DNA of 36,023 bases from assembly GCA_023248295.1 (NCBI GenBank), contig JAHFEU010000006.1:1-36023 (forward strand), read 5' to 3'. Below, piece after piece: positions 1 to 9,624 of the stretch (positions within the stretch are counted from its first letter, which is position 1; the number at the start of each line of letters is the position of its first letter). The notes beneath the pieces are model-generated. The model was given only the letters and a program-made list of their open reading frames with translations. It was not told where the DNA came from and did no database searches. The position numbers and the translations under genes were made by a program. This stretch comes from Nitrospirota bacterium (GTDB taxonomy: Bacteria > Nitrospirota > Nitrospiria > Nitrospirales > Nitrospiraceae).

Positions 1-110
1 CGCGCGGCCTCGTCATAGCAACGATCGAGATGCTGGGCCAGAAAGACATAGAGTCGGACCAGCGTCTCGGTGATCTCAATATGTCTCGGCACTGCAGATT
101 GAGCAGACAC
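1..110 (-). CDS. 5' part of a minus-strand CDS running off the window start (hypothetical)
   Basis: Reverse complement from GTG at 110-108 is open to the window edge and reads VSAQSAVPRHIEITETLVRLYVFLAQHLDRCYDEAAR; follows pdhB in the same direction. Confidence 0.4.
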   Translation of the reverse strand, partial: MSAQSAVPRHIEITETLVRLYVFLAQHLDRCYDEAA

Positions 111-126
111 GCCTTGCCCTCCCTCG

Positions 127-1104
127 TTACGACCCCTTGACAACCTGTCTGACGGCCGCGCGCACACGCTCCCGATCAGGAATGGCGGCATCCTCGAGCG
201 GCCGCGTATAGGGCATCGGGACATCCACCCCCGTCACCCGCACGATGGGAGCATCCAAATAATCGAACGCCTGCGCGTAGACCACCTCGGCGATCTGTGC
301 GCCAAGTCCGGCGAAGCGCCAGCCCTCTTCCACAATCACGAGCCGTCCGGTCTTCTGGACGGAGGACACGATGGCCTGCACATCCAACGGCTTGAGGGTT
401 CGGGGGTCCACGACTTCGGCCTGGATGCCTTCCCGGGCCAGATCCTCCGCTGCCTCCAAGGCCAGCAACAGCATCTTGGAGTAGGCCACGATCGTGACAT
501 CGTCGCCCCGACGCTTCACCTCCGCCTGCCCGATCGGGATCGTGTACTCCCCCTCCGCCACGTCTCCTTTCGTCGAGTACAGCAGTTGCGCCTCGATGAA
601 GATGACCGGATTCGAATCGCGCACGGCGCTTTTTAAGAGCCCTTTGGCATCGTGCGGGGTCGCCGGCGCGATGACTTTCAAGCCCGGGACGTGGCAAAAC
701 CACGCCTCCAAACTCTGCGAATGCTGCGCCCCCAATTGATGCGCGGCGCTCCCCGGTCCGCGGATGACGAGGGGAACCGACAACTGTCCTCCCGACATGT
801 ATCTGATTTTGGCCGCGTTGTTCACGATCTGATCCAGCGCCAGGATGCCGAAGTTAAACGTCATGAGCTCGACGATCGGGTGCAAGCCGGCCATGGCCGC
901 GCCGATGGCCAACCCAGTGAACCCTGCTTCCGTAATCGGGGTGTCCAGGACCCGCTGCGTGCCGAACTCTTCCACGAACCCCTTGCTGACTTTGAAGGCC
1001 CCCTGGTAATAGCCCACCTCCTCGCCAATCAGGAAGACGCGGTCGTCCCGCCGCATCTCCTCGCGCATGGCCTGGTTCAACGCTTCGCGGTATGAGATCA
1101 GCAT
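127..1104 (-). CDS. pdhB: Pyruvate dehydrogenase E1 component, beta subunit
   Basis: Transketolase-like E1 beta: MLISYREALNQAMREEMRRDDRVFLIGEEVG...DTPITEAGFTGLAIGAAMAGLHPIVELMTFNF; adjacent to E1 alpha. Confidence 0.93.
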   Translation of the reverse strand: MLISYREALNQAMREEMRRDDRVFLIGEEVGYYQGAFKVSKGFVEEFGTQRVLDTPITEAGFTGLAIGAAMAGLHPIVELMTFNFGILALDQIVNNAAKIRYMSGGQLSVPLVIRGPGSAAHQLGAQHSQSLEAWFCHVPGLKVIAPATPHDAKGLLKSAVRDSNPVIFIEAQLLYSTKGDVAEGEYTIPIGQAEVKRRGDDVTIVAYSKMLLLALEAAEDLAREGIQAEVVDPRTLKPLDVQAIVSSVQKTGRLVIVEEGWRFAGLGAQIAEVVYAQAFDYLDAPIVRVTGVDVPMPYTRPLEDAAIPDRERVRAAVRQVVKGS

Positions 1105-1110
1105 GGCGGA

Positions 1111-2076
1111 TTACTCGGCATAGACGTCTTCCTCAAGAGCCGTTGGAGCCGGGAACGGACTCTCATCGGCAAACTTCACCGCGGCAGCCACAATCTCTCC
1201 CACCTCCCGCTCCAGCCGTTTAAAATCGGGTTCCGATCCCAGCCCCCGGTTCATGATGGTCTGGCGGAGCAGCAGCAACGGGTCGCGTGTTCGTTCTTCT
1301 TCCACTTCTTCTTTGCTCCGGTAGTGACCATGGGACGGGTCGGCCATCGAATGACCCATGAACCGGTACGTCAAGGCCTCGACGAAAGAGGGGTGCGGCG
1401 CGGACCGCACCTTGGTGACGACCGTCTTCATGAGCGTGCGCACCGCCAGCACGTCCATCCCATCCACCGTCTCGGCCTCAATGCCGTACGCACGGGCCGT
1501 CTCCGCCACGTTGGAATAGAGCGCGACCGCTCGTTGAACCGGCGTCCCCATGCCGTAGCGGTTGTTCTCGCAGATGAAGATGACCGGCAACTTCCAGAGG
1601 GCTGCGAGATTGAAGGCCTCGTGCGCCTGCCCGGTGGGCACCGCGCCTTCTCCGAAGAAGCACAGGACCACCTGGTCGCGCTTCTGGTACTTGACGGCAA
1701 AGGCCAACCCTGTGGCCAGCGGAAGGTGTCCTCCCACGATGGCATAGCCGCCCATGAAGTTCCGACGGGCGTCCACCAGATGCATGGAGCCTCCCTTCCC
1801 CTTGCACAGACCGGTCGCTTTGCCGAACAGCTCGGCCATGACTCGGCCCGGCTCCGAGCCCTTGGCAAGACAATGACCGTGGTCTCGGTAGGCAGTGATC
1901 ACATAGTCATTCGCCCTGATGGCCGCGATGGCGCCCACGGCAATCGCCTCTTCACCGATATAGAGGTGCAGGAAGCCGCCGATCTTGGCTAAGGCGTACA
2001 TCTCCGCCGATTTTTCCTCGAAGCGGCGGATCAGCAGCATCTGGCGGTAGAGAGACAGGAGGTCGTCGCGGTCCAT
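1111..2076 (-). CDS. pdhA: Pyruvate dehydrogenase E1 component, alpha subunit
   Basis: E1 alpha family: LLIRRFEEKSAEMY, GKGGSMHLVD, thiamine-PP region GEGAVPTGQAHEAFNLAALWKLPVIFICENN. Confidence 0.93.
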   Translation of the reverse strand: MDRDDLLSLYRQMLLIRRFEEKSAEMYALAKIGGFLHLYIGEEAIAVGAIAAIRANDYVITAYRDHGHCLAKGSEPGRVMAELFGKATGLCKGKGGSMHLVDARRNFMGGYAIVGGHLPLATGLAFAVKYQKRDQVVLCFFGEGAVPTGQAHEAFNLAALWKLPVIFICENNRYGMGTPVQRAVALYSNVAETARAYGIEAETVDGMDVLAVRTLMKTVVTKVRSAPHPSFVEALTYRFMGHSMADPSHGHYRSKEEVEEERTRDPLLLLRQTIMNRGLGSEPDFKRLEREVGEIVAAAVKFADESPFPAPTALEEDVYAE

Positions 2077-2127
2077 CAGGACCCATTATGCAGAATGCGG
2101 GCGGGAGACACAAGAAACGGGGTCGCG

Positions 2128-2433
2128 TCAGAGCAAAATCTTGACGTCACTCCCCTCGACCGTCACCTGGTAGGACTTGACACAGGCCGACGGGTTGTTG
2201 ATCGACTTCCCGGACTTCACGTTGTACTGCCAGCCGTGCCACGGGCAGGTGACGGTGTCGCCCTCGAGTTCGCCCTCGCCAAGCGGACCGCCGCGATGCA
2301 CGCAGGTATTGTCGATCGCAAAATAGGTTCCGTCCACATTAAACACCGCGATGGACTGGCCCTTGACCTCGGCGACCACACCACTCCCCGGGGCGACATC
2401 GGCCGCGCCGGTGACTCTCACAAACTCAGCCAT
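2128..2433 (-). CDS. Rieske [2Fe-2S] ferredoxin-type protein (NirD/biphenyl-dioxygenase ferredoxin-like)
   Basis: Rieske motif CVHRGGPLGEG...CPWHGWQYN in a ~100 aa protein. Confidence 0.9.
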   Translation of the reverse strand: MAEFVRVTGAADVAPGSGVVAEVKGQSIAVFNVDGTYFAIDNTCVHRGGPLGEGELEGDTVTCPWHGWQYNVKSGKSINNPSACVKSYQVTVEGSDVKILL

Positions 2434-2476
2434 TCTGCCTCCTCTTCTTGGTGAGGTTGAGGTTCACCTATCTTCT

Positions 2477-3370
2477 TCATGTTCCCAGCGGCCGTTTGAT
2501 CTTTTTCAGCAGGCTGTCCAGCGACGCCTTAGGCTGGCCTCCCATCCCTGCATCCGTGCCACTGATCCCATCCGCAAGCTTGGCCGCGATCTCCCTGAAC
2601 ACCGCCGCCTGAGGCGATGCGGGATTGGCCACGACGATCGGCATCCCCGAGTCCCCGCCGGCTCGGATGGCGGGATCGATCGGAATTCGCCCGAGAAACG
2701 GAATGCCCAACTTCTCGGCCGCCCGCTCGCCCCCCCCATGAGAAAAAATTTCAGTCCGTTCGCCGCAGTGCCCGCAGACGAAGAAGCTCATGTTCTCGAT
2801 GATGCCCAGCAACGGGACGTTGACCTTCTGGAACATCATCATGCCCTTCCGCACGTCGTGCAGTGCCACCTCCTGAGGTGTCGTCACCGTCACCGCGCCA
2901 CACATGGGCACCAGTTGAGTGAGGGTGAGCTGGGCATCTCCCGTCCCCGGAGGAAGATCAATGAGCAGATACTCCAGCTCCCCCCAGAGAACATCCCGCA
3001 GGAACTGCTGGATGGCCGTGTGAATCATGGGGCCCCGCCAGACCACGGCCGTCTCTTCCGGCACGAAGAATCCCATCGAGATCAGCTTGACCCCATGGCT
3101 CTCAGCCGGCTTGATCTTGCCGTCCTGCTGCTCAGGCGGTTTCGGGACCCCCATCATCATGGGGATGTTCGGCCCGTACACGTCGGCATCCATCAGACCG
3201 ACTGTCGCGCCCGAGAGACGAAGCGCCACCGCAAGATTGACCGCCACGGTGGTTTTGCCCACTCCTCCCTTGCCGCTGCTGATGGCGATGACATGCTTGA
3301 CGTTCGGGATCAGGTCCTCTTTCCCCTGATTCCGCCCCTGGGTCATCCCCCCGCTGTTCACCTCTCCCAT
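2477..3370 (-). CDS. Mrp/NBP35 family P-loop ATPase (Fe-S carrier)
   Basis: Deviant Walker A SSGKGGVGKTTVAVNLA, MDADVYGPNIPMMMG, and CxxC in FFVCGHCGERTEIF. Confidence 0.93.
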   Translation of the reverse strand: MGEVNSGGMTQGRNQGKEDLIPNVKHVIAISSGKGGVGKTTVAVNLAVALRLSGATVGLMDADVYGPNIPMMMGVPKPPEQQDGKIKPAESHGVKLISMGFFVPEETAVVWRGPMIHTAIQQFLRDVLWGELEYLLIDLPPGTGDAQLTLTQLVPMCGAVTVTTPQEVALHDVRKGMMMFQKVNVPLLGIIENMSFFVCGHCGERTEIFSHGGGERAAEKLGIPFLGRIPIDPAIRAGGDSGMPIVVANPASPQAAVFREIAAKLADGISGTDAGMGGQPKASLDSLLKKIKRPLGT

Positions 3371-3476
3371 GCCACCGTCCTCCTCACCTCTCCAAGCTCA
3401 GACGCAAGCCGCACTCTCCCTTCCCTGCCATCCGCACCGCTGTCAACGTGGCAACTGAGCGATGTCCGTCGGGCGG

Positions 3477-3749
3477 TCAGCTAAGCTGGGTGGCAAACTT
3501 CTTGCGCGCGCGGCCTATAAGGGGCGACGGACGAGATTCGCGATTGGACGCGATGACCGGATCCAGAATCTCTCCGCACGTGATGCAGCGCCAGCCTTTG
3601 AAGGACAAGGCCCCCGTGTCGTCCCTCATGTCTTCAAAGACATCCTGCACCATGATACCCCTGCAGCGTGGGCATTCCATCGTGCATCTCCTTCTGAACG
3701 GAGCCAGGTTGGCCTTTTCATGATACGCCACCCTCCGGTGAAGAGACAA
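3477..3749 (-). CDS. Small zinc-ribbon-like hypothetical protein (probable start MECPRCRG, about 3681)
   Basis: Paired CxxC motifs MECPRCRGIMVQD...GWRCITCGEILDPVI. Confidence 0.65.
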   Translation of the reverse strand: MSLHRRVAYHEKANLAPFRRRCTMECPRCRGIMVQDVFEDMRDDTGALSFKGWRCITCGEILDPVIASNRESRPSPLIGRARKKFATQLS

Positions 3750-3788
3750 GGGGGGAAAGCGAAGGCTGGGAGCCGAATGGCGAGAAGG

Positions 3789-4685
3789 TCAGCCGCGATA
3801 CCGCTGCAGATTATAGGCCATGCCTGCTTTCGACAGGGTGAAAACCAGCCACTTGGACGGATCAAAGTTATACCACTTCGGTCCATTGCGATAGTCCCGA
3901 AGGTACATGTGGTGATAGTTGTGGTAGCCTTCCCCGAAGGTCACGAGGGAGACCCACCAACTGTCCCGACTGCTGTCACCATTTCCGTGTGGCTGAGCAC
4001 CCCAGAGATGGCAGATGGAGTTGATGCAAAACGTGGAGTTGAGCACCAAGAACACACGGCACACTCCGGCCAGCAAAAAGCAACTGAGGCCTCCGATCCA
4101 GCCTCCGTGCAGCAGACCTACCCCGAACGGCAGCGCCAGGCCCGACAGCACGATCGGGATATAGTACCGGTGCTGCCACATGATCAACGGGTCTTTCCGT
4201 AACGTGATTTCGTATTTCTCCTCCCGGTAGGGAGAGACCTCAAAAATCCAGCCGCAGTGGCTATGCCAAAATCCCCTCATCGCGTTGTAAGGGTCGTCTT
4301 CCTCATCACACCGGGCATGATGCCGGATATGATCCGCGCACCATCGCAGCGCCGAGTTTTCCAGCGCCCACCCGCCGGCCACGAGCAGGCAGGCCCTCAC
4401 CCAAGGCGGACATTCGAAACTTCGATGCGAGATCAACCGGTGATAGCCGACCGTGATACCGAGTCCGCTGACCATGTACAGCACGCCGAACATGACCCAA
4501 TCGAGCGACGTGAAGCCGACCATGACGCCGAACATCGGCACGCCCACGACTGTGCCTAGCGTGAAGAGTGCAAAAAGTACGATGACAGGGTAATCAAGCC
4601 GCCTGGAAGTTTTCTCCACCCTTGCTCCTCCTCCCGGATCGCACAGCCTTGTGCGCGAGCTGCGAGACCTAGCTAATCGGCTCAT
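3789..4685 (-). CDS. Acyl-CoA/fatty-acid delta-9-type desaturase
   Basis: Membrane desaturase histidine boxes HRLISH, HIRHH and HNYHH; hydrophobic segments. Start uncertain (the N-terminal ~25 aa may not be translated). Confidence 0.88.
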   Translation of the reverse strand: MSRLARSRSSRTRLCDPGGGARVEKTSRRLDYPVIVLFALFTLGTVVGVPMFGVMVGFTSLDWVMFGVLYMVSGLGITVGYHRLISHRSFECPPWVRACLLVAGGWALENSALRWCADHIRHHARCDEEDDPYNAMRGFWHSHCGWIFEVSPYREEKYEITLRKDPLIMWQHRYYIPIVLSGLALPFGVGLLHGGWIGGLSCFLLAGVCRVFLVLNSTFCINSICHLWGAQPHGNGDSSRDSWWVSLVTFGEGYHNYHHMYLRDYRNGPKWYNFDPSKWLVFTLSKAGMAYNLQRYRG

Positions 4686-4731
4686 GCTAGCGAACTGTCA
4701 CGCTGATTTTCAAGAAAAATCGTTCGCGGTG

Positions 4732-4737
4732 TATACT
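4732..4737 (+). promoter_or_regulatory. Possible -10 element (TATACT) upstream of putA
   Basis: TATACT 34 nt upstream of the putA ATG in the short divergent interval; TTCAAG at 4709-4714 gives a 17-nt spacer. Pattern only. Confidence 0.3.
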
Positions 4738-4770
4738 ATCCATCAATAGGTCTCCTGCGCAGGGGAAGGT

Positions 4771-7746
4771 ATGAAGCTGACCGATTCGGTGCTCGAACCC
4801 GCCATTCGTCGCATAGGCCAGGAGCTGAGGGAACGATCAGCCGGGAGTTCTCCGACGGTGTTCGACCCCCGCTGGTGGTCGGGGAACTTGCTCGAGTGGT
4901 GCATGAAGGATGAGACCTTCAAGGTTCAGTTATTCCGCTTCATCGATGTCCTGCCGTGCCTCCGCGATGATGACCACGTCGCCCGGCTGCTGGAGGAATA
5001 CTTTGGGGAGACGGAGACGCTGGCGCCCTCCCTTCAGTGGGGATTACGCGCGATGTCCGCCACGCGCCTCGGCGCTCGCTTGAGCGCAAAGTCGCTCCGG
5101 CATCAAATCCACCAGATGGCCCGCACGTTCATCGCCGAAGCCTCGATCGAGCACGCAGTGCCGGTCCTGGCGCGCCTCTGGACAGAGGGGCGTGGATTTT
5201 CGGTGGACCTTTTGGGGGAAGCGACGGTCAGCGAGCTAGAGGCCGACCGGTACCGGGATCGCTGTCTCGAAGCGTTGCGGCTGCTGGCCAAGGCCACGGC
5301 CGCCTGGCCCTCCCTTCCGGTGCTGGAGCGGGACCGCATCGGGCCGCTCCCCAGAGTCAACCTGTCGGTCAAATTGTCGGCGCTGTATTCCCAATTGGAC
5401 CCCATCGATCCCGAAGGCTGTTTTCGCGCCGTGGCGGCACGCCTGCGTCCAATGCTAGACCTGGCAGCGACCTTACCGGCCGCGATCACGTTCGACATGG
5501 AACAGGCGGAGCAGAAGGATCTGACGCTGATGATCTTCATGCGCCTCCTGTCCGAAGACGCCTACCGTCGCTATCCCCATGGCGGCCTCGCGATGCAAGC
5601 CTACCTGAAGGAGTCGGCAGCCGACCTCCAGAGCGTGATCCGATGGGTGCGGCAACGTGGCACTCCGGTCACGATCCGGCTGGTCAAGGGGGCGTATTGG
5701 GATTCCGACACGATCCGTTATCAACAGCGGGGCTGGCCGGTCCCGGTCTTTGAAACGAAAGCGGAGACGGATCACAACTACGAGCTCCTCAGCCGGACGC
5801 TGGTCGAGCACGCCAGCCTCATCCGACCCGCATTCGGCACGCACAACCTGCGCAGCCTGGCGCATGCCCAGGCTGCGGCGGAAGCCGCGGGGCTGCCGCC
5901 GGATGCCGCCGAGTACCAGATGATCTTCGGAATGGCCGAACCGCTCCAGACCGCCGTCACCCAGGCCGGAAGACGTGTCAGGATTTACACGCCGGTGGGG
6001 GAACTCCTCCCGGGTATGGCCTACCTGGTGCGCCGCCTGCTGGAAAACACGTCGAACGAATCCTTCCTGCGCAAAGAATACGCTGAATCGCAGCCCCTCG
6101 ATCTCCTCCTGGCTCCCCCGCCCGTCCCGACTCCTCCCACCTCCGGCCGTATTTCTCAGGGACCATCGGAACCGGAACTCGCCGATTGGTTCATCAACGA
6201 ACCTCATACGGATTTTTCGAAAGCGCCGGCCCGAGCGGCCATGGCCCAGGCGATCACCTCGGTCAGGGCGCAGTTTGGCCGTCGACTTCCGTACCCGGTG
6301 GCGCCTGGCCTGTCACCGTCCGGGGCGGATCTCGTCTCACGAAATCCCAGTTCGCCGGGTGAGGTGGTCGGCCGGATGCCCGGCTTCGCTCCCCAGGATA
6401 TCGCCGTGGCAGCCCGGCACGCGCTCTCGAGGCAGCCCGGCTGGACGGCGCTGTCGCCGGCACTGCGGGCCGACATCATGAGCAAAGCGGCTGCCGCGAT
6501 GCGGCAACGGCGTTTCGAGCTGTCCGCCTGGGAAATGTTTGAAACGGGCAAACCGTGGCATGAGGCCGACGCGGACGTTGCGGAGGCGATCGACTTTCTT
6601 GAATTCTACGCCCGCGAGATGCGCCGCACCGGTGCGCCGCGCCGGCTCGGGCGCGAACCCGGCGAGCTGAACCAGATGGCGTTCTCTCCGCGGGGCCTCG
6701 TGGCCGTCATCTCACCGTGGAATTTCCCCCTGGCGATCCCGACCGGCCTGGTGTCCGCCGCGTTGGTGACCGGCAACGCGGTGCTCTTCAAGCCGTCGGA
6801 ACGCGCGCCGATCATGGGACACCTCTTGGCCGACCTGCTGGCCGAGGCGGGAGTGCCCGAAGGGGTCCTGCAATTCACCCCCGGCGGTCCGGATGTCGGC
6901 CAGGCGCTGGTTGCCCATCCGGAGGTGGAGGTCATCGCCTTCACCGGATCAAAGGATGTCGGGTTGCGTATCCTGGCTCAGGCCGCGCGCGTGGACCCGG
7001 GCCAGCGGTCGGTCAAGCGCGTCATCGCGGAGATGGGCGGGAAGAACGCCATCATCGTTGATGACACGGCGGACCTCGACGAGGCGGTGGTGGGAGTTGT
7101 GACCTCCTTCACGGGGTACCAGGGACAGAAATGCTCAGCCTGTTCACGGGCGATCGTCCATGACTCGATCTACGACGTGTTCCTGCAGCGGCTCGCCGAC
7201 GCGGTCATGAGCGTCCGGATCGGGCCTCCGGAGGATCCGAGCAACCGCATGGGTCCCCTGATCGACGAGCGGGCCCGCGCCAAGGTGCGCGAGTACATCG
7301 AAATCGGCAAACGCGAGGGGCGGCTGGTGCTGGAGAGGCCGGTCACGGGAGATGGGTGCTTCATCGGGCCGGCGATCTTCGCCGACATCCAACCGTCTCA
7401 CCGGCTGGCGCAAGAGGAGATTTTCGGACCGGTGCTGGCGGTGATGCGGGCGCGAGACTTCCCCGAGGCGATCCGCTTTGCGAACGCTACGCCATATGCG
7501 CTGACCGGGGGCGTGTATTCACGGAGTCCCGCGAATATCCGGACAGCCCGCGAGACGTTCGACGTGGGCAACCTGTACATCAACCGGCCCATCACGGGGG
7601 CGTTGGTGGGCCGCCAGCCCTTTGGAGGACACCGCCTGTCCGGAGTCGGGACCAAGGCCGGCGGCGAAGGCTACTTGGCCCAATTCATGGTGGCGCGCGT
7701 CGTGAGCGAGAACACGCTCCGCCGTGGGTTCGCACCGTCGGAGTGA
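4771..7746 (+). CDS. putA: Bifunctional proline dehydrogenase / delta-1-pyrroline-5-carboxylate dehydrogenase
   Basis: PRODH half (PRVNLSVKLSALYSQLDP, VTIRLVKGAYWDSDT) followed by ALDH half (SPWNFPLAIPTG, AEMGGKNAIIVD, GYQGQKCSACSRAIV). No N-terminal DNA-binding region evident. Confidence 0.96.
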   Translation: MKLTDSVLEPAIRRIGQELRERSAGSSPTVFDPRWWSGNLLEWCMKDETFKVQLFRFIDVLPCLRDDDHVARLLEEYFGETETLAPSLQWGLRAMSATRLGARLSAKSLRHQIHQMARTFIAEASIEHAVPVLARLWTEGRGFSVDLLGEATVSELEADRYRDRCLEALRLLAKATAAWPSLPVLERDRIGPLPRVNLSVKLSALYSQLDPIDPEGCFRAVAARLRPMLDLAATLPAAITFDMEQAEQKDLTLMIFMRLLSEDAYRRYPHGGLAMQAYLKESAADLQSVIRWVRQRGTPVTIRLVKGAYWDSDTIRYQQRGWPVPVFETKAETDHNYELLSRTLVEHASLIRPAFGTHNLRSLAHAQAAAEAAGLPPDAAEYQMIFGMAEPLQTAVTQAGRRVRIYTPVGELLPGMAYLVRRLLENTSNESFLRKEYAESQPLDLLLAPPPVPTPPTSGRISQGPSEPELADWFINEPHTDFSKAPARAAMAQAITSVRAQFGRRLPYPVAPGLSPSGADLVSRNPSSPGEVVGRMPGFAPQDIAVAARHALSRQPGWTALSPALRADIMSKAAAAMRQRRFELSAWEMFETGKPWHEADADVAEAIDFLEFYAREMRRTGAPRRLGREPGELNQMAFSPRGLVAVISPWNFPLAIPTGLVSAALVTGNAVLFKPSERAPIMGHLLADLLAEAGVPEGVLQFTPGGPDVGQALVAHPEVEVIAFTGSKDVGLRILAQAARVDPGQRSVKRVIAEMGGKNAIIVDDTADLDEAVVGVVTSFTGYQGQKCSACSRAIVHDSIYDVFLQRLADAVMSVRIGPPEDPSNRMGPLIDERARAKVREYIEIGKREGRLVLERPVTGDGCFIGPAIFADIQPSHRLAQEEIFGPVLAVMRARDFPEAIRFANATPYALTGGVYSRSPANIRTARETFDVGNLYINRPITGALVGRQPFGGHRLSGVGTKAGGEGYLAQFMVARVVSENTLRRGFAPSE

Positions 7747-8586
7747 GGCCGTTTCCGTCTTGACCTCCGCTTCCTCGAGTTCCTCCGTGATCTCGGTGAC
7801 CAGACCCCGGTCCGACCTGAACGGAGGGATCTCCTGCCGCTCGACATACTTGACCAGCCCGACGCCCTTGGCGAACCATGCCGTCATCGTATCGGTTCCA
7901 ACCGCGGTCCGCTGAGCGCCGGAGAGATGGATCTGCATCGTCATCCGGGCCTCGATCTTGAGGGCATCCGGGTAGGAACCGGAGGGCACCGACACGGTCT
8001 CTTTGCCGACCACCGTGACCGACGCTTGCACGTCCGCCTGCTCGTTCCTGTCATCACCATCGAGATCACTGCCGAAGTTGAGCCCCTTGCGGTCGAATTG
8101 CTGAAAAGAGGACGGGAACTCGAGCGGAAATCGGACGATCTGATAAGGAGTCAACTGCTTTTCGAGCGCGGTGCCCGGCTCGGAACCGTAGTACACGATA
8201 CCGGCTGCATCACGCCGATAATAACTGTCGGAAGGACCGTAGTTCCCCGGATTGGTATCGTGAAACACCTTCACGCTGACGCCCTTGATCGTCTCGGCTC
8301 CCTTCACGGTGGACACATTGACGAACCCATTGCCGATTTTCTGGAGGGGGACATCGACCACCTGGCCCCGGTAGCGCCATCGGCTCCCCATGGCATCCGG
8401 AAAATAGTCGTCCGCGTTGGCGACTATCTCGGCTCTCAGCGCAGCAGACCCCAGGTCATGCAGGCCCGGCCCCAGGGTCAGACTCAACCCCACGAAGACT
8501 GTCAGCCCGACAGTGACACGAACCCCCTGCATCGTTGTTCGCCTCCTGCGCTTCTCTCCCGCACCAGTTGGTGGCCACCGTAACAT
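7519..8586 (-). CDS. Exported hypothetical protein; C-terminal ~75 codons are antisense to putA
   Basis: Signal-peptide-like start (MQGVRVTVGLTVFVGLSLTLGPGLHDLGSAALRAEI) and a plausible secreted domain (DDYFPDAMGSRWRYRGQV...). Stop at 7519 lies inside putA. Confidence 0.65.
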   Translation of the reverse strand: MLRWPPTGAGEKRRRRTTMQGVRVTVGLTVFVGLSLTLGPGLHDLGSAALRAEIVANADDYFPDAMGSRWRYRGQVVDVPLQKIGNGFVNVSTVKGAETIKGVSVKVFHDTNPGNYGPSDSYYRRDAAGIVYYGSEPGTALEKQLTPYQIVRFPLEFPSSFQQFDRKGLNFGSDLDGDDRNEQADVQASVTVVGKETVSVPSGSYPDALKIEARMTMQIHLSGAQRTAVGTDTMTAWFAKGVGLVKYVERQEIPPFRSDRGLVTEITEELEEAEVKTETASLRRCEPTAERVLAHDARHHELGQVAFAAGLGPDSGQAVSSKGLAAHQRPRDGPVDVQVAHVERLAGCPDIRGTP

Positions 8587-8743
8587 AACTCCTTGCGAGC
8601 GGCAAGGCCCGGACTGGAGGCCTGGCCGCCTCCCCGGCCGGCCCGCTTCGGCGGCAGACGCGCAGATGCGGCGTCAGCTCCGCGCCCTGCAGGCATGCCT
8701 CGCCGCGGTCATCCGCTGAGCTTGCCTTTGCGTTGCGCGTTCC

Positions 8744-9538
8744 GTGATAATACCGGCTCGCGAGGCGTACATGCCGACATCGTCGCTGGCCGGGACCTCT
8801 CCTTCACCCTCGCCAGTCCCCCATCCCACGGTCCTGGTCACAGGCGGCTCTCGCGGCATCGGCCGCGCCATCTGTCTGGAGTTTGCGCAGGCCGGGTGGC
8901 GGGTCGGCGTCCACTACCGGGAACGCCGGGAGGACGCCGATCGAACCGCCGCCTGGATCAAAGATCGCGGCGGCGAGGGATTCACGGTTTGCGCGGATAT
9001 TCGGGACGCGCGGCAAGTGGACGCCATGGTTCAAGCCCTCGCGGCCCGGTGGGGGAGGCTGGACGTGATGGTCTGTAACGCGGGGCAGGCCTCCAGCACG
9101 CTCCTGCTTCGCACGCGCCCGGAGGACTGGGCGGCCATCATCGACACCAACTTGACGGGGACGTTTCATTGCCTCAAGGCGGCGGGCAGGCTCATGCTGT
9201 CGCAGAGGGATGGCTCAGTGATCGTGGTGAGCTCGTTCGCGGGCGTGCAGGGAAAGAGCGGGCAGTCTGCCTATGCTGCCTCCAAAGCCGGCTTGCTGGG
9301 ATTGGTGAAAACTGCGGCCCGGGAATGGGGGCGCCGGAATGTGAGGGTGAACGCGGTGTTCCCGGGCTGGCACAACACCGACATGTCAGAGGCGGCCATG
9401 CCGGACAAGGCCCGCTTGCATGACCATGCGCTCGGACGCTCCCCCGATCTGGAAGAAATCGCCCGGTCCGTCCATCATCTGGCAGTCTTGAAGGACGCGT
9501 CGGGCCAGGTCTGGAATCTGGACAGCCGCATCCTCTAA
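8744..9538 (+). CDS. SDR-family oxidoreductase, 3-oxoacyl-ACP reductase (FabG)-like; likely start ATG 8771
   Basis: TVLVTGGSRGIGRAI, VCNAGQ, and S...YAASKAG catalytic pattern. Confidence 0.9.
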   Translation: MIIPAREAYMPTSSLAGTSPSPSPVPHPTVLVTGGSRGIGRAICLEFAQAGWRVGVHYRERREDADRTAAWIKDRGGEGFTVCADIRDARQVDAMVQALAARWGRLDVMVCNAGQASSTLLLRTRPEDWAAIIDTNLTGTFHCLKAAGRLMLSQRDGSVIVVSSFAGVQGKSGQSAYAASKAGLLGLVKTAAREWGRRNVRVNAVFPGWHNTDMSEAAMPDKARLHDHALGRSPDLEEIARSVHHLAVLKDASGQVWNLDSRIL

Positions 9539-9624
9539 CGAAGAGCTGATGGCGAATGGCCGATGGCCGGAAGTCATCGGGCACCTGCTTTCCGCCAGTC
9601 GCTATCAGCGATACGCTCCCCATT

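Noticed and set aside
127-2076. pdhAB without adjacent E2/E3 as an incomplete complex
   Set aside because: The partial CDS after pdhB does not look like E2, but the window ends there, so absence cannot be judged.
2084-2103. ttatgcagaatgcgggcgggag between the Rieske gene and pdhA, resembling one terminus of elements A-C
   Set aside because: Only a short partial match (AATGCGGGC), no partner terminus, no TAG boundary; could be chance in GC-rich DNA.
2351-3484. 377-aa plus-strand ORF antisense to the Mrp/NBP35 gene
   Set aside because: Shadow ORF opposite a well-conserved ATPase.
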